This document shows positions 17,191 to 25,941 of a DNA stretch of 54,468 bases, in pieces (position 1 is the first letter of the stretch; every line of letters begins with the position of its first letter). The DNA is from Acidobacteriota bacterium (lineage in GTDB: Bacteria > Acidobacteriota > Aminicenantia > JBFLYD01): the NCBI GenBank assembly GCA_040756905.1, contig JBFLYD010000056.1, positions 1 to 54,468 of the forward strand, in the 5' to 3' direction. The translations under genes were made by a program, and so were the position numbers. The notes beneath the pieces were generated by a model that was not told where the DNA came from, did not search any database, and worked only from the letters and a program-made list of their open reading frames with translations.

Positions 17191-18101
17191 TAGAATTCCC
17201 AGATAAAAGGGCTTGTCTCTGTTATAATATTTGTACTTTCAACTGCTTTAGAGAGATAACCGGGAATGGCAAACAAAGATTTATGAATTGTATGGCTGTA
17301 AAAATTTATTTTTTTTATTAATTTTTCTTCGATGCTTTCCTTTAATTCATCTTCTTTTAATTTTAATGGGTCATGTATTTTAGATGCAATCGTAAACCCC
17401 CATGGAACTCTGAAAGAAGAAATGAAAGTCCAGTATGGCCTAATAACAGGAAATAATTCTTTTAAAGTTTTTATGATGGATGCAAAAAATTTACAATAAA
17501 ATGGGTCAGCAGAACCTGACTGTAAAACAAAAATACCATCCTCTTCAAGCTTATCGTATATCTTCTTAAAGGTTTCTCTTGTGAATAATTGAAGAGAAGG
17601 GCTTTCTTGAACGGGCTCAGACAGATCTGAAATAATTAGATCATATTTCTTTTTTGAATTCTCTAAAAATTTTTTCCCATCTTCATAATAAATTTTAGCC
17701 TTTGGATTATCAAAAGCTCCATCTGACCATTCAGGTAAGTATTTTTTACAAAGATTTACAAGTTCCCTGTCTATGTCAACCATATCCACATATTCGATAG
17801 TTTTAACTTTAAGGGTTTCTCTTAAAGTAGCTCCTTCCCCACCTCCAAGAATCAATGCTGCTTTTACATCTGGATGAGAAAATAATGCCGGAAAAACCAA
17901 GCATTCATGATAGATGTATTCATCTATTTCAGCTGATTGAATTTTTTGATTAAGAAAAAGAGTTTTTTTAAATATCTCAAGATTCAGAATATCAACTTTC
18001 TGATATTCTGTTTCCCCCCTGAAAATAATTTCCTTAACCTTGAATGAATGAATCTGGTTATCTGTAAATTTTTCTAAATACCATAATCCATCTTCATTCA
18101 T
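17190..18101 (-). CDS. Second aminopropyltransferase, thermospermine-synthase-like motif
   Basis: 303 aa. The dcSAM site LGGGEGATLRETL and MVDIDRELV are present. The catalytic segment reads SDLSEPVQESPSLQLFT, closer to the DLxDPxExGP pattern of thermospermine synthase (ACL5-type) and related triamine enzymes than to the DSSDP of spermidine synthases. It may extend spermidine to a longer polyamine. The gene lies 4 bp after speD. Its TAG stop uses the TA target plus the first base of the MITE. Confidence 0.8.
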   Translation of the reverse strand: MNEDGLWYLEKFTDNQIHSFKVKEIIFRGETEYQKVDILNLEIFKKTLFLNQKIQSAEIDEYIYHECLVFPALFSHPDVKAALILGGGEGATLRETLKVKTIEYVDMVDIDRELVNLCKKYLPEWSDGAFDNPKAKIYYEDGKKFLENSKKKYDLIISDLSEPVQESPSLQLFTRETFKKIYDKLEEDGIFVLQSGSADPFYCKFFASIIKTLKELFPVIRPYWTFISSFRVPWGFTIASKIHDPLKLKEDELKESIEEKLIKKINFYSHTIHKSLFAIPGYLSKAVESTNIITETSPFIWEF

Positions 18102-18105
18102 GTTC

Positions 18106-18498
18106 TCAATGAGCCGCTACCTCTTTTATCTCATCCTCTTCAACAGAGCCAAGAATTCCTCTTTTAATCTCAACCATTGATACATTTTCAGGCTTGAAAC
18201 CATTCTGAAGAACATCAACTGCTTTTTCAATCTTAACTTCATTACTACAATAAAAAAAGTCAATGGCTGCAAATTTGTGTTCCGGCCACGTATGAATCGT
18301 AAAATGACTCTCTTCAATCACTACAACTCCTGATACTCCGAATGGTTTAAATTGATGAAAAAATGTTTTTACAATCTTTGCTTTTGATTCAATAGCAGCT
18401 CTTCTCATTAACTCCTCAATCCAATTTTTATCTTTCAAACTCCCCGGGTTACACCCATACATCTCTACCAAAATATGGGTACCTAAGGCTTTTTTCAC
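18106..18498 (-). CDS. speD: S-adenosylmethionine decarboxylase proenzyme
   Basis: 130 aa, a short prokaryotic class 1B SpeD. The proenzyme self-cleaves at the Glu-Ser bond in EESHFTIHTWPE (about 61-72) to form the pyruvoyl cofactor. The downstream His and the conserved Cys of FFYCSNE are present. It supplies decarboxylated SAM for the two aminopropyltransferases encoded next. It starts with GTG behind two successive AAGGAGG-like sites. A promoter with a structured leader lies upstream. Confidence 0.93.
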   Translation of the reverse strand: MKKALGTHILVEMYGCNPGSLKDKNWIEELMRRAAIESKAKIVKTFFHQFKPFGVSGVVVIEESHFTIHTWPEHKFAAIDFFYCSNEVKIEKAVDVLQNGFKPENVSMVEIKRGILGSVEEDEIKEVAAH

Positions 18499-18632
18499 CT
18501 CCTTACCTCCTTAAAAAATTTGCTACCAATCATCAATTATCTGGGAGGATTTTTTACTCCCAATTTGCCTTAACAAGGCACACCTCCTAAAAAATTAAAT
18601 TAAATAATACATCTCACCCTTTTTCCTGTCAA
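18499..18632 (-). promoter_or_regulatory. speD promoter and structured leader
   Basis: TTGACA (complement of 18627-18632), a 17-bp spacer and TATTAT (complement of 18604-18609) form a near-consensus promoter. The ~100-base leader has two small hairpins, GCCTT-GTT-AAGGC and TGGGAG...CTCCCA. It also has a strong TAGGAGG not used by speD, followed after 6 bases by a TTG that opens a 17-codon frame. The leader could attenuate or sense polyamine/SAM levels. That reading is inference. Confidence 0.6.
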
Positions 18633-18643
18633 CAAATTTTATT

Positions 18644-18766
18644 GAGACCTCTGAAAAAGTCCATCTGCTGCGTTGCAGTCTCAACTTTATCGCTCCAACG
18701 TACAGGAAGTACTCCTTCACTCAAAGCTTCACTGCGCCTTGCATCTGGAGCTTTTTGAGAGGTCTC
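18644..18766. repeat. Small palindromic repeat with GAGACCTCT ends
   Basis: 123 bp bounded by inverted repeats GAGACCTCTGAAAAAGTCCA and TGGAGCTTTTTGAGAGGTCTC, with further dyad symmetry inside. An extra GAGACCTCT copy lies at 18836-18844. There is no coding capacity. It looks like a non-autonomous mobile repeat in the gap between speD and hutI. Confidence 0.6.
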
Positions 18767-18850
18767 TTATATATCCACAATATAAAGTATCAAATTCTAA
18801 AAAGTTATTTTATTGATACATAATTACTTTCTCAGAGACCTCTTATTATA

Positions 18851-18890
18851 TTGACCAATTGTTCACTGAGCGAAGGGAACAAGTGGTCAA
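18851..18890 (-). terminator. Hairpin at the 3' end of hutI
   Basis: A 14-bp stem with one mismatch, TTGACCAATTGTTC (18851-18864) with GAACAAGTGGTCAA (18877-18890). It overlaps the hutI stop codon. There is no long T-run after it on the minus strand, so it may be an mRNA-end stabiliser or a repeat end rather than a canonical intrinsic terminator. Confidence 0.4.
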
Positions 18891-20167
18891 TTTGTTTTTT
18901 TGACTAGACCTCTATCGAAAACCAATTTTCCATTTTTTACAACTTTTTCTACTGGATTTAATCCAAGTTGATATACTAAATGTATATATTTCGGTACATC
19001 AAGAATTAAAAGGTCCATTTTTTTATTCAGCTCCAGACTTCCCACATCAGTTTCTTCTTGAAGGCTGTAAGCTGAATTTACAGTTGATGCTGTAATAGCT
19101 TCTTCTATCTTCATATCCATCTCATACACAGCAAGTTGGATCGTAAACAACATGGAACAGTTCATCGAGCTTCCTGGGTTAAAATCTGTTCCAAGGGCTA
19201 CAATTGCACCTCTGTCGATTAATTTTCTTGCAGGAGCATATCTTCTAAGTTTGAGAGAAAAAGAAACTGATGGCATCAAAATCGCTGTTGTATTACTTTT
19301 TGAAAGTAAATCCACAGTCTCATCTTTGATATTAATTAAATGGTCAACCGAAATTGCACCCTCTTCAATCGCCAATTCTGTTGCTCCCATTGAAGAAAAC
19401 TCATCAGAATGTACCCTTATTAAAAACCCGTACTTTTTTGCTTCTTTTATAAGTTCTTCAGTTTCTTTTAAATTGAAAGCATTTTCTTCACAGAAAACAT
19501 CAAAAAATCTTGCCAGATTTCTCTCCCTCACTTCAGGGAATAATTTATTCATAAGAAGACTTAAATATTCTTCCCTTTTATCCTTATATTCATCTGGAAT
19601 CACATGGGCTCCCATAAAGGTAGGAATTAAATCTAAGGGATGAACATTGTTTAATTTTTTTATTATCCTGAGTTGTTTAATCTCATCCTTAAAATTCAAT
19701 CCATATCCACTTTTTGCTTCAGATGTTGTAGTTCCAGATTCAAGCATTCTGGTTAATCTTTTTATACATAATTCAGTTAACTTCTTTTCTGAAATCTCCC
19801 GGGTCTGCGTGACTGTCCTTTTTATTCCACCACCTGCTTCTGCAATCTCCTGGTAGCTTTTACCGTTTAATCTCATCAAAAACTCATCTTCCCTTGTACC
19901 TCCAAAAGGAAGATGATTATGGGGATCAACAAATCCGGGCATACAAACTTTACCCTTACAATCGATAAAAGTGCAATTTCTTAATTCCTTAACATTCTTA
20001 AGAAAATCTTTTTCTTTTCCGATAAAATTTATTTTTCCATTCAAAGAGGAAATCCACCCTTTTTCAATTATTCCAAGGTCACTCAGTTCAGCTCCTCGCC
20101 TTGGGATTTTGCCCCTCAGCGTTAAAACCTGCTCACAATTTGAAATTACTAAATCCGATTTAATCAT
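18887..20167 (-). CDS. hutI: Imidazolonepropionase
   Basis: 426 aa, an amidohydrolase of normal length. PGFVDPHNHLPFGGTREDEF carries the HxH metal site. GGGIKRTV, EAKSGYGL, HSDEF, DHLINI and LGTDFNPGS are HutI signatures, including the final metal Asp. It hydrolyses imidazolone-5-propionate to N-formimino-L-glutamate in histidine degradation. No other hut genes are in the window. It lies 67 bp behind ftsZ and may be read through from the division operon. Confidence 0.92.
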   Translation of the reverse strand: MIKSDLVISNCEQVLTLRGKIPRRGAELSDLGIIEKGWISSLNGKINFIGKEKDFLKNVKELRNCTFIDCKGKVCMPGFVDPHNHLPFGGTREDEFLMRLNGKSYQEIAEAGGGIKRTVTQTREISEKKLTELCIKRLTRMLESGTTTSEAKSGYGLNFKDEIKQLRIIKKLNNVHPLDLIPTFMGAHVIPDEYKDKREEYLSLLMNKLFPEVRERNLARFFDVFCEENAFNLKETEELIKEAKKYGFLIRVHSDEFSSMGATELAIEEGAISVDHLINIKDETVDLLSKSNTTAILMPSVSFSLKLRRYAPARKLIDRGAIVALGTDFNPGSSMNCSMLFTIQLAVYEMDMKIEEAITASTVNSAYSLQEETDVGSLELNKKMDLLILDVPKYIHLVYQLGLNPVEKVVKNGKLVFDRGLVKKTN

Positions 20168-20234
20168 TTAAAATCCGATTCATAACATTTATAAAGCTTG
20201 AAGACTAAATTTTTTTCCCTTTCGGAACAGCACA

Positions 20235-21386
20235 CTATTTAGGTTTTCTCCGATAAGATGGAGTGTTCATGTTTGCTAGGTCAGAAGGAGTGGTGAGATA
20301 GTTGGGGGTTGAAGAAACTACAGAAGGGTGGATAAAAAATGGATGTTGAGTTCTTTCAAAATTCAAAGATTGAACCAGTATTCTCTCTTCCATAACCGGG
20401 TCAAAACCAGCAGCGATAACAAGAATGACAACCTCATCTTCAAGTTTTTCATCTATCATAAGGCCAAAGATAAAAAATGCGTTAGGATCTGCATAATCTC
20501 TAATTAATTTTGCAGCATAATTCATCTCCTGGAATGAAAGATTTTTCCCTCCCTTGATGTTTAACAACAGAGATTTGGCTCCGTTTATTGTTATATCCTC
20601 AAGCATTGGATTCTTCAGAGCTGATTCAACTGCTAATTCCACTCTCCTCTCTCCTGAACCGAATCCCTTGCTAATTAAACCTATTCCTCTTTTCTTTACT
20701 ATTGTTTTTAAATCTGCAAAATCTAAATTAATTCTTCCTTTCTTTCTCATTATTTCCGATATCCCATTCACAGCTTGCATCAGCACATCGTCAGCCAGTT
20801 TAAATGCTTCTTCAACGGTTAAATTTTCTTTTTCATTGCACACATCCACAAGATTTTGATTTGAAATAGGGATTAGAATATCTGAACTCTCTTTGAGTTC
20901 TCTTAAAGCTTTCTCAGCTATCTTAGCTTTCTCAATCCCTTCAGTCTCAAGGGGTTTTATCACAATTGATATGGTTAAGATCTCCATTTGAGTTGAAAGA
21001 TTTGCTATGTAAGGAGCTGCTCCAGAACCAGTTCCTCCACCAAGGCATGCAGTTACAAAAACAAGGTCAGCCCCAGCTATAAGCTCGGTTAACCTATCGG
21101 TATCCTCTTCTGCAGCTTTTCTGCCAATTTCGGGGTCAGAACCAGCCCCGAGCCCTCGAGTTATTTTTTTCCCAATTTGATATTTAATAGGAGCTTTACA
21201 TTCCGATAAATCCTGAGAATCTGTATTTATTCCAATTAATTCAACACCTTCAATTCCCTCCTCAATTAGATTATTTACTGCATTTCCTCCTCCTCCTCCT
21301 ACTCCAATCACTTTAATCAATGGACCTCTATATTCTTCATCTACAAAAGAAAATTTTATATCTTTTGAAGACTCCTCTCTGTTCAT
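20235..21386 (-). CDS. ftsZ: Cell division GTPase FtsZ
   Basis: 383 aa. The tubulin signature GGGTGSG lies in ACLGGGTGSGAAP, and the N-terminal nucleotide loop GVGGGGGNAVNNL is intact. The C-terminal linker ends in TPSYRRKPK, a short conserved tail peptide that binds FtsA. FtsZ polymerises to the division ring. It is the last division gene of the cluster, 22 bp after ftsA. An ACAGCACAC word directly after the stop resembles the end of the MITE-like repeat. Confidence 0.97.
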   Translation of the reverse strand: MNREESSKDIKFSFVDEEYRGPLIKVIGVGGGGGNAVNNLIEEGIEGVELIGINTDSQDLSECKAPIKYQIGKKITRGLGAGSDPEIGRKAAEEDTDRLTELIAGADLVFVTACLGGGTGSGAAPYIANLSTQMEILTISIVIKPLETEGIEKAKIAEKALRELKESSDILIPISNQNLVDVCNEKENLTVEEAFKLADDVLMQAVNGISEIMRKKGRINLDFADLKTIVKKRGIGLISKGFGSGERRVELAVESALKNPMLEDITINGAKSLLLNIKGGKNLSFQEMNYAAKLIRDYADPNAFFIFGLMIDEKLEDEVVILVIAAGFDPVMEERILVQSLNFERTQHPFFIHPSVVSSTPNYLTTPSDLANMNTPSYRRKPK

Positions 21387-21408
21387 TTAACCTCCTGCTC
21401 AAATATCG

Positions 21409-22635
21409 TCATTTATTTTTATTTTTTTTTATTCCAATAAATTCCTTAAATTTCTCAAAAATTCCAGCTTTTATAATCTCTTTTCTTTTTGTGATAGAAT
21501 TTCCATATAGAATCAGTCCTACTGAAGTTGCAAATTCAGGTAAATTAACAGATTCATACAACCCTTTAACTCCTATCGGAGTTCCTCTTCTTACCGGAAG
21601 ATCAAAGACTTCTTCAGCAATTTCTATGATTCCTTCCAGTAATGAACAACCTCCAGTTATAACAACTCCTGTATTTAAAGATTTTTCTAACCCCATTTTT
21701 TTTATCTCAGAAAGAACAAGTTTAAAAATCTCCTCAGCCCTGGGTTGAATAATATCGCATAAAATCCTTCTTGAAAGAACTCTTGGTTTACCTCCACCGA
21801 CTTTTGGAATTTCTATACTCTCGTCTTCCTCTGAGATTGCGATAGGACATCCCCATCTTCTCTTTATCTTTTCAGCCTCAGGAATTGGAGTCCTCAAACC
21901 AATTGCAATATCATTCGTAAAATGATTTCCTCCTACCGGAAGAACAAATGTATGCCAAAGGGACCCTCTATCAAATATAGCGCAATCAGTAATTCCTGCT
22001 CCAATATCCAAAAGGGCCACTCCCAATTCTTTTTCATCCTCAGTCAAAGTAGCATCTGAGGAAGCGACTGAATTCAATACCAGTCCTTTTACTTCAATTT
22101 CTGCCTCATTAACACATTTCAGAAGGTTAGTGGTGGAAGTTATTAAATTTGTGATTATATGAACATTAACTTCCAGCCTTATTCCAGTCATTCCTAATGG
22201 ATCTCTGATGCCTGCCTGGTTATCCACGATAAATTCCTGAGGAAGAAATTGAATTATCTCAATATCAGGAGGGACGGAAAGGGCTTTTGCTGCCTCTACA
22301 ACTCTATTGATATCATCATATGAAATTTCTCTATCCTTTCCAGAAATTGCTACAACTCCCCTGCTGTTAAAACTTCTAATATGATTACCTGAAATTCCAA
22401 CCCATGCCGAATCTATATCAACCGCTGACATAATTTCAGCGTTTCTTATTGCCTCTTTTATTGATGACTGGGTCTTTTGCAAATTTACCACTGAACCCAT
22501 GTAAAGACCCTGAGAATCTGAGGTTCCTACCCCTACTATTTCAATTTCATTATTCTCATCCACTTTGCCAACAACAGCACAAACCTTTTTTGTACCCACA
22601 TCAAGTCCTACTATGCAATCATCTTTCTTAGCCAA
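21409..22635 (-). CDS. ftsA: Cell division protein FtsA
   Basis: 408 aa, actin-like ATPase. The phosphate loop VGLDVGTKKVCAVVG at the N-terminus, the 1C domain after about residue 85, LLDIGAGITDCAIF (phosphate 2) and ITGGCSLLEG (adenosine) are present. The C-terminus is basic (KEFIGIKKNKNK) and suited to membrane targeting. It tethers FtsZ to the membrane. It lies 17 bp after ftsQ. Confidence 0.95.
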   Translation of the reverse strand: MAKKDDCIVGLDVGTKKVCAVVGKVDENNEIEIVGVGTSDSQGLYMGSVVNLQKTQSSIKEAIRNAEIMSAVDIDSAWVGISGNHIRSFNSRGVVAISGKDREISYDDINRVVEAAKALSVPPDIEIIQFLPQEFIVDNQAGIRDPLGMTGIRLEVNVHIITNLITSTTNLLKCVNEAEIEVKGLVLNSVASSDATLTEDEKELGVALLDIGAGITDCAIFDRGSLWHTFVLPVGGNHFTNDIAIGLRTPIPEAEKIKRRWGCPIAISEEDESIEIPKVGGGKPRVLSRRILCDIIQPRAEEIFKLVLSEIKKMGLEKSLNTGVVITGGCSLLEGIIEIAEEVFDLPVRRGTPIGVKGLYESVNLPEFATSVGLILYGNSITKRKEIIKAGIFEKFKEFIGIKKNKNK

Positions 22636-22652
22636 CCTTCATCACCTCCTTT

Positions 22653-23489
22653 TCATCCTTTTTTCTTAATATAAATTCGGCCTATTATCTGTAAATCCAC
22701 AAATTCTAATTCGCCAAAATTTGTTACCAGTCCTTTTTCAATTTCATAGAAAAGCTTAATTTTAGAAACATAATTTTCTGTTCCTGCATACAGGAGAGTT
22801 TTCAAGTCTTTTAATCTTATGCAGAGATTATTCGGGTTTGTCGCATCAATGTATACGATTTTTTTGAATATGTCTTTTTCCTTTGAAATTTCAACCAATG
22901 CAGAAAAACTAACTTTAAAATGTAATGAATCTAAAAAGTTATCTTCCTTTATTCCAGAAATGATGGGCAGATTAAATATTTCTGGATTTTCCATTTGTTC
23001 TAAAACAGCACCTTCATTATTCAGAAGGAGATATCCTTCTTTTTTTAGAATACAAAATGGCTCTTTTTCAACAATGCTGACTTCCAATGTTGAAGGAAGA
23101 ATTCTTCTTATTTTTGCTTCTTTTACCCAATTCATTTTTTCGATTCTTTTCTTCAAATCATTCAACTGTAGAAATAAAATATTTTTTATTTTCATTTCTT
23201 CAATTGCACTCTCAACCACTGGGATAAGGTCTTCTTTATCAGTGTATATTCTTATTTCCTTTACACCCAATTTCTCCCATCCTTTTATGAGGGTGTACAG
23301 ACTATGAGTGCCAAAAACAAGTAAAGATGCCATTGCTGAGATCGTTAATAAAAAGAACAACTTTGTAATAATTATTCTGGATATTCTCTTCTTTCTAACC
23401 GAAATGTTTCTCTTTTTTCTCCAATAATAAAATTCATCTCTAAATAAAGCCGGATTTCCATTTAAAAAATTTCTCTCTTTAATAATCAT
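22653..23489 (-). CDS. ftsQ: Cell division protein FtsQ/DivIB
   Basis: 278 aa. A basic cytoplasmic N-terminus precedes a single membrane segment (about 45-67). A POTRA-like region (VKEIRIYTDKEDLIPVVE) and the FtsQ domain with WVKEAKIRRILPSTLEVSIVEKEPF follow in the periplasm. Sequence identity in this family is low, but the fold pattern and place between murC and ftsA are diagnostic. It overlaps murC by 4 nt. murB and ddl, often found here, are absent. Confidence 0.88.
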   Translation of the reverse strand: MIIKERNFLNGNPALFRDEFYYWRKKRNISVRKKRISRIIITKLFFLLTISAMASLLVFGTHSLYTLIKGWEKLGVKEIRIYTDKEDLIPVVESAIEEMKIKNILFLQLNDLKKRIEKMNWVKEAKIRRILPSTLEVSIVEKEPFCILKKEGYLLLNNEGAVLEQMENPEIFNLPIISGIKEDNFLDSLHFKVSFSALVEISKEKDIFKKIVYIDATNPNNLCIRLKDLKTLLYAGTENYVSKIKLFYEIEKGLVTNFGELEFVDLQIIGRIYIKKKG

Positions 23490-24865
23490 TTTCCTTTCTC
23501 GAGAAATTCCATGAACTTTTCTGCAACTATATTTATATTTCCTGCTCCAAGGGTAATAACTATATCTCCAGGTTTTGCTATTAATTTCAGCATATTTGGA
23601 ATTTCTTCCATGTCTTCAATTAAATGAACATTTTTGACTCCGTATTTCTGAAATTTTTCATAAAGAACTTGAGAGCTTACACCTTCTATTGAGTTTTCTC
23701 CTGCAGGATAAATAGATGTAATTATTACCTCGTCGGCTTGATAAAATGAGCGTGGAAAATCATCCATCAATTTCTGAAGCCTTGTGTATCTATGGGGCTG
23801 AAATACTGCAATCACTCTATTTCCCCACCCTTTTTTCAGAGCATCAAGAGTGACTCTTATTTCAGTAGGATGATGAGCATAATCATCTATCACAGTAATA
23901 TCATCAATCATCCCTTTTAATTGAAATCTTCTGTCTGCTCCTGGAAAATTTCTCAACGAATCTTTTATCACGGAAAGAGAAATTTCAAGTTCCATAGCCA
24001 CGCATATCGCCGCAAGGGAATTGTATATGCTGTGATATCCTGGAACCTGAAGGTTTATCTCTTCGACTTCCTTTCCTCCAAAACAAACGACATAATCAGA
24101 ATTGAATTTATTGAAAGATATTTTTGTTGCAAAGACATCGGATTGGGAACTCATGCCATAAGTTATAACTTTTCTCTCAAGTTCTGGTATTATGTTTTGA
24201 GTATGAAAATCATCAAGACAGACAATTACAGAGCCAAAAAATGGGATTCTATTTGCAAATTCAATAAATGTTTTTTCTATATCTTCAATATCCTTATATT
24301 GATCTAAATGTTCAGCATCTATATTTGTTATAACTGAAATCGAAGGAAATAATTTTAGAAAAGATCTATCGCTTTCGTCAGCCTCTGCTATCATAAACTC
24401 TCCTTTTCCCAGCTTTGCAGATGAACCAAGGGTCTTTAGCCTTCCTCCGATAATAATAGTAGGGTCAAGACCGGCATTTTCGAGAATAAGAGCTATCATC
24501 GATGTTGTCGATGTCTTCCCATGGGCACCTGCGATGGCTATTGAGTATTTCATTCTCATAAGTTCGCCCAGCATCTCAGCTCTTGGAATAATCGTTATTT
24601 TTCTCTTCTTGGCTTCAAGAATTTCACAATTTGCTTCTGAAATAGCTGAGGAGAACACAATCAGATCTGCATCATGGACATTTTCTTCTTTATGTCCTAT
24701 TTTTATATCTGCGCCAAGACTTTTAAGCCTTTTAATCGCTTCATTCTCTTTCAGGTCTGAACCGGAGATTTTATACCCTAAGTTCAAAAGTACTTCTGCA
24801 ATGCCACACATTCCAGTTCCTCCGATTCCAACAAAATGAACCTTTTTAATTTTTCCTATTCTCAA
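23486..24865 (-). CDS. murC: UDP-N-acetylmuramate--L-alanine ligase
   Basis: 459 aa. The N-terminal Rossmann motif HFVGIGGTGMCGIAEVLL, the ATP loop IAGAHGKTSTTSMIAL and the C-terminal VIDDYAHHPTEI are all MurC features. It adds L-alanine to UDP-MurNAc in the cytosol, the first amino-acid step of peptidoglycan precursor synthesis. It overlaps murG by 20 nt. Confidence 0.96.
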   Translation of the reverse strand: MRIGKIKKVHFVGIGGTGMCGIAEVLLNLGYKISGSDLKENEAIKRLKSLGADIKIGHKEENVHDADLIVFSSAISEANCEILEAKKRKITIIPRAEMLGELMRMKYSIAIAGAHGKTSTTSMIALILENAGLDPTIIIGGRLKTLGSSAKLGKGEFMIAEADESDRSFLKLFPSISVITNIDAEHLDQYKDIEDIEKTFIEFANRIPFFGSVIVCLDDFHTQNIIPELERKVITYGMSSQSDVFATKISFNKFNSDYVVCFGGKEVEEINLQVPGYHSIYNSLAAICVAMELEISLSVIKDSLRNFPGADRRFQLKGMIDDITVIDDYAHHPTEIRVTLDALKKGWGNRVIAVFQPHRYTRLQKLMDDFPRSFYQADEVIITSIYPAGENSIEGVSSQVLYEKFQKYGVKNVHLIEDMEEIPNMLKLIAKPGDIVITLGAGNINIVAEKFMEFLEKGK

Positions 24866-25940
24866 TTTTATATCTCTTTATATATCTTAATATTTCATCA
24901 ACCATTCTTTTCTCTGCACCCTCGATAAACATTTTCTTCGAATTCTCCTCCAGTCTGGTTATTTCTGATGGATTTAAGAGATAAAAAATTATCTTTTCAG
25001 CTAATTTTTTGCCGTTCAGTTCTTCCTCAAAGAGTAAATCCGCAGCTCCTGATTTTTTCATGTTTAAGGCATTTTCCACCTGATGCTGGGAAGCTGACTT
25101 GGAAAAAGGGATAAGAATCGATGCTTTCCCTGCTCCCATTATTTCAGATATTGTTGAAGCTCCTGCTCTAGTTATCAATAGATCTGCTTTTTCAAAATAT
25201 TCCCATATATTCCAGAAGTAGGACTTTACCTCTGATTTAATTCCAAGTTTTTCATACTTATCTTTTACAATTTGAAATTCCCTTTCACCTGTCTGATGAT
25301 AAAAATAAAGTATTTGAAAATATTCTTTTAAAAACTCCAGAGAATTAAGAAGATTATTGTTCAAAACAGATGAACCTTGACTCCCTCCAAAAATAAGAAG
25401 AGAAAATCTTTCTGAATTTCTCTTCTTTTTTATTATATTTAAAAATTCTTTTCTTACTGGATTGCCTGTGATCAGCCCTTTTTTCCCGCAGAAGATTCTG
25501 GAAGATGGATAAGAAAGAAATGCTTTTTTAACAGAAAATTTCAACAATTTATTGGCAAAGCCGGGTGTGAAATTCTGCTCATGGATGAAACACGGGATAC
25601 CAAGCAAAGCAGCTGTTAAAACAAACATCCCTGATGAATAACCTCCGACTCCAAGTACTCCATCCGGCTTAACTCGAATTATAATTTTTAACGATTCAAT
25701 AAATGTAACAGGTAGAATTAATGTAGAAACAAGAGATTTAATTCCCATTCCCTTTAGCGGAGTAGTATGAATTTTTTCCTGGTAGAAGCCCTCTTTTTCC
25801 AGAATTCTCCTTTCCAACTCTCTTCCCTCGCCGACAAAATGTATTTTTGTGTTTTTATTTGCTCTTAACATTTCTTTAGCTATCATTATTGAAGGATAGA
25901 TATGTCCTCCTGTTTTTCCTCCAGCGATAACGAATACCAT
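24846..25940 (-). CDS. murG: Lipid II synthase MurG
   Basis: 364 aa. The G-loop AGGKTGGHIYPS at the N-terminus, HEQNFTPGFANK, and the UDP-GlcNAc motif LLIFGGSQGS, with ITRAGASTISEI downstream, identify it. It transfers GlcNAc to lipid I at the inner face of the membrane. It follows ftsW by one base. Confidence 0.96.
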   Translation of the reverse strand: MVFVIAGGKTGGHIYPSIMIAKEMLRANKNTKIHFVGEGRELERRILEKEGFYQEKIHTTPLKGMGIKSLVSTLILPVTFIESLKIIIRVKPDGVLGVGGYSSGMFVLTAALLGIPCFIHEQNFTPGFANKLLKFSVKKAFLSYPSSRIFCGKKGLITGNPVRKEFLNIIKKKRNSERFSLLIFGGSQGSSVLNNNLLNSLEFLKEYFQILYFYHQTGEREFQIVKDKYEKLGIKSEVKSYFWNIWEYFEKADLLITRAGASTISEIMGAGKASILIPFSKSASQHQVENALNMKKSGAADLLFEEELNGKKLAEKIIFYLLNPSEITRLEENSKKMFIEGAEKRMVDEILRYIKRYKIENRKN

Positions 25941-25941
25941 C

